From Leyella stercorea (lineage in GTDB: Bacteria > Bacteroidota > Bacteroidia > Bacteroidales > Bacteroidaceae), in NCBI RefSeq assembly GCF_021531355.1, contig NZ_JADYTS010000003.1, positions 62,001 to 126,000 on the forward strand: a stretch of DNA of 64,000 nt, written 5' to 3'. Position 1 is the first letter of the stretch. The number at the start of each line of letters is the position of its first letter. Shown piece by piece: positions 61,862 to 64,000 of this stretch. The notes below the pieces were generated by a model. That model was not told the DNA's origin, searched no databases, and was given only the letters and a program-made list of their open reading frames with translations. A program made the translations under genes and the position numbers.

Positions 61862-64000
61862 ATGTTATACATTAGGTTTATAAAACGATTATTACTAATA
61901 CTAATTGTCTGCTTATTCGCTCTCAATATCCAAGCCATGCGTTTCCGTCATCTGTCGATGCCGGATGGACTGTCGCAATTGTCCGTATTGTCGATATATC
62001 AAGACCGTCTTGGACGTATGTGGTTTGGCACTGAGGAGGGCGTAAATATATTTGATGGCAATACGGTTACGGCTATAAAGAAGTTTCGCGGCATGAATCC
62101 GCACAATATTGAGGTGCGACGTATTTGTGGCGACGACAACGGCAACGTGTATTTTCTTCTCGGCCGTTCGGTCGTAGCCATCGACTATCTTACCCAAGGC
62201 AGCAAGGTGATTGTCCCCGACGGCGTGTCGGCTCTTGCGTGTCATGCGGGCCATCTCTACTATGCTCGTAAAGGCCATCTCTGCTCTTATCGTATAGCCG
62301 ACAAGAAGACAAAAGTCATTGCTTCAACGGAGGGTGCCCGTCCCAATGCCATCTACATCGACCGTCGTGGCACGGTGTGGGTTGCTGCTGTCAACGGTCT
62401 ATACACGTTGTCTACGAAGACCCGGAGATTGACACCCCGACTCAGCGGACCTTATATCGAATACATCTTCCAGGACTCGCATGGCAACATTTGGGCATCA
62501 TCGCGCGACCGTGGATGCTATCGCATTGCGTCCGACGGCACTACCACACAATTCTCGGTCGACGAAAACACTGCCAAGGCTGAGAACAACAATGCCGTGC
62601 AGCACAACAAGGACTGGCGCACACAGAATCATATCAGCAGCAACAGTGTGCGTGAGATTACCGAGGATAGCAACGGATATATATGGATTGGCACCTTCTT
62701 GGGCCTCAACCGTTTCGACCCCACAACTGGTACATTCAATGTATATATCCACACCAACAATTCGCAGAGCATAAGCCATCAGTCGGTGTTTCCGCTTGTC
62801 AGAGACAGCGAGGGCACTATCTGGGCTGGTACTTATTATGGCGGAGTCAACTATTTCACTTCCGACAACGACTCGTTCAAGTTCTATGCGGCTGATATCA
62901 ACAACCCCAACTGCTTGTCCAATCCGTTTGTGGGACATATCACCATCGACAAGCGTGGCGATATATGGGTGTGTACTGAGGGCGGCGGACTCAACCGCAT
63001 CGACCACGCCACTCATACCGTGACCTACTATATGACGGGCAACAATGCCAATTCGCTGCCACAGAACAATCTGAAGGATATAGTCTACGAACCCTCGCGC
63101 GACCGTCTATATATAGGTACGTATATGGGTGGAGTGTCAGTGCTCGACATCAAGAGTGGCAAGTTCACCAATCTGCTCTCTCTCTATCCTGAGGAGACGA
63201 AGCGTTCGGGCAATCGCATCGTCGACATGACCCGATGGCACGACCGTGTGCTCTTCACCACGCTCGGCGGATTGTGGATGCTCAACCCCGACACGTATAA
63301 GGTGGAGGAACTCATCCCTCAACTGAATGATTATGGCGAGCGTCGCATCTATACCGACCGTCGTGGCTATCTGTGGGCGGCAGACGGGTCGGGACTGTAC
63401 AAGATTTCTGTGCAGTCGCGCCGTGTGCTGCGCTATTATGAGGCAGGCAAGGCAGGATTGGGCGAAGTGGGATTCACTGATATCCGCGAGGACAGCAATG
63501 GTCGCATCTATGTAGCGTCGGTAGGCGGCGGAATATACCGCCTCGACGAGAAGAAACATACGTTTCAGGTGTTCGACACCGACAACAGCGACATTATGAG
63601 CAACTTCTGCTATGCCTTTGCCAATGTGGGCAAACAGCTGATATATAGCACCGAGCATGGCATTGGCGTGCTCAATACCACCGACGACTCCTTCCGTAAT
63701 GTCGAGTTCTCGCACGACTTCCCCCTTGTTGGCATCAATCGTGGCTGCGGATTGTTTGCTGTGGGCAACACCATATTTGTGGGTGGCACCAATGGAATGG
63801 TGGCTATGGACGTGAGCCGTCTGCTTGCCATGCGTTCTTACGGCCGTCTGTATTTCTCGCGTCTGTATATCAATGGCAAGGAATGTCTGCCTGGCGACGG
63901 CACCGACATTCTCGACAAGGCAGTCTATCTCACCGACGAGATACACCTCAATCACGATCAGAACAATATCACATTCGGCTTTGCCACCGACAACTATACA
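61862..64000 (+). CDS. Hybrid two-component system sensor, periplasmic propeller part (partial)
   Basis: 713 codons are visible and the frame is open at the window edge. After a short hydrophobic N terminus (FIKRLLLILIVCLFALNIQA) come repeated two-component-regulator propeller units: GLSQLSVLSIYQDRLGRMWFG, YIFQDSHGNIWASS, REITEDSNGYIWIGTFLGLNRFD, FPLVRDSEGTIWAGTYYGGV, HITIDKRGDIWVCTEGGGL, TDIREDSNGRIYVASVGGGI. The last residues (IHLNHDQNNITFGFATDNY) begin a Y_Y_Y domain. This is the sensing half of SusCD-linked hybrid histidine kinase/AraC regulators; the kinase, receiver and DNA-binding parts lie beyond the window. Divergent from susC, whose repeats it may bind. Confidence 0.9.
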   Translation, partial: MLYIRFIKRLLLILIVCLFALNIQAMRFRHLSMPDGLSQLSVLSIYQDRLGRMWFGTEEGVNIFDGNTVTAIKKFRGMNPHNIEVRRICGDDNGNVYFLLGRSVVAIDYLTQGSKVIVPDGVSALACHAGHLYYARKGHLCSYRIADKKTKVIASTEGARPNAIYIDRRGTVWVAAVNGLYTLSTKTRRLTPRLSGPYIEYIFQDSHGNIWASSRDRGCYRIASDGTTTQFSVDENTAKAENNNAVQHNKDWRTQNHISSNSVREITEDSNGYIWIGTFLGLNRFDPTTGTFNVYIHTNNSQSISHQSVFPLVRDSEGTIWAGTYYGGVNYFTSDNDSFKFYAADINNPNCLSNPFVGHITIDKRGDIWVCTEGGGLNRIDHATHTVTYYMTGNNANSLPQNNLKDIVYEPSRDRLYIGTYMGGVSVLDIKSGKFTNLLSLYPEETKRSGNRIVDMTRWHDRVLFTTLGGLWMLNPDTYKVEELIPQLNDYGERRIYTDRRGYLWAADGSGLYKISVQSRRVLRYYEAGKAGLGEVGFTDIREDSNGRIYVASVGGGIYRLDEKKHTFQVFDTDNSDIMSNFCYAFANVGKQLIYSTEHGIGVLNTTDDSFRNVEFSHDFPLVGINRGCGLFAVGNTIFVGGTNGMVAMDVSRLLAMRSYGRLYFSRLYINGKECLPGDGTDILDKAVYLTDEIHLNHDQNNITFGFATDNYT

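Overview
The window is chromosomal DNA from a member of the Bacteroidales, most likely Prevotellaceae (inference). Evidence seen: a SusC/SusD pair with a propeller-type two-component sensor, S46 dipeptidyl-peptidase, PCMD and DUF3467 proteins, a T9SS-style C-terminal tail, promoters of the Bacteroidetes form (TTTG-like, about 20 bp, TAnnTTTG), almost no Shine-Dalgarno sequences, and Cys-poor (zinc-independent) S14, S4 and L36.

Layout. 1-18.9 kb is mostly minus-strand housekeeping and envelope genes: AraC regulator, DUF3332 lipoprotein, S46 peptidase with a lipid-linked-glycan flippase, a four-helix-bundle protein, an SpmAB-like membrane protein, DUF3109, Fic plus uracil-DNA glycosylase, a three-gene surface cluster (PCMD lipoprotein, outer-membrane barrel, calycin-like/PCMD secreted protein), and an operon of HAD phosphatase, RibF, CPBP protease and DEAD-box helicase. 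18.9-31.3 kb is a citrate locus: citD-citE-citF, then an inserted DUF4143 ATPase and orphan ECF sigma factor, then citX and a fused citC-citG gene, followed by aconitase and isocitrate dehydrogenase. Together these could cleave citrate or carry it to 2-oxoglutarate; no citrate synthase or dedicated citrate carrier is visible. 31.6-35 kb holds a BASS-like transporter, an EEP-family phosphohydrolase, DUF3467 behind a structured leader, and a HepT/MntA-like toxin-antitoxin pair.

35.2-53.6 kb is the str-S10-spc-alpha ribosomal superoperon (rpsL, rpsG, fusA, then rpsJ to rplQ including secY, map, infA, rpmJ and rpoA), without tuf. rnhB follows. 54.4-64 kb is a polysaccharide utilisation locus: heparinase II/III-like protein, SusD, SusC, and a divergent sensor regulator that runs off the right edge.

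The least-explained material is non-coding. It includes heptanucleotide-periodic repeats between genes and, once, inside the citC-citG coding sequence; mirrored 9-nt repeats beside the four-helix-bundle gene; 33-bp repeats before the ATPase; five exact-period 22-bp repeats before susC; CCGCAA palindromes over the fic promoter; and a 241-bp nested-palindrome element present twice. No CRISPR array, tRNA, rRNA, transposase or prophage was seen.
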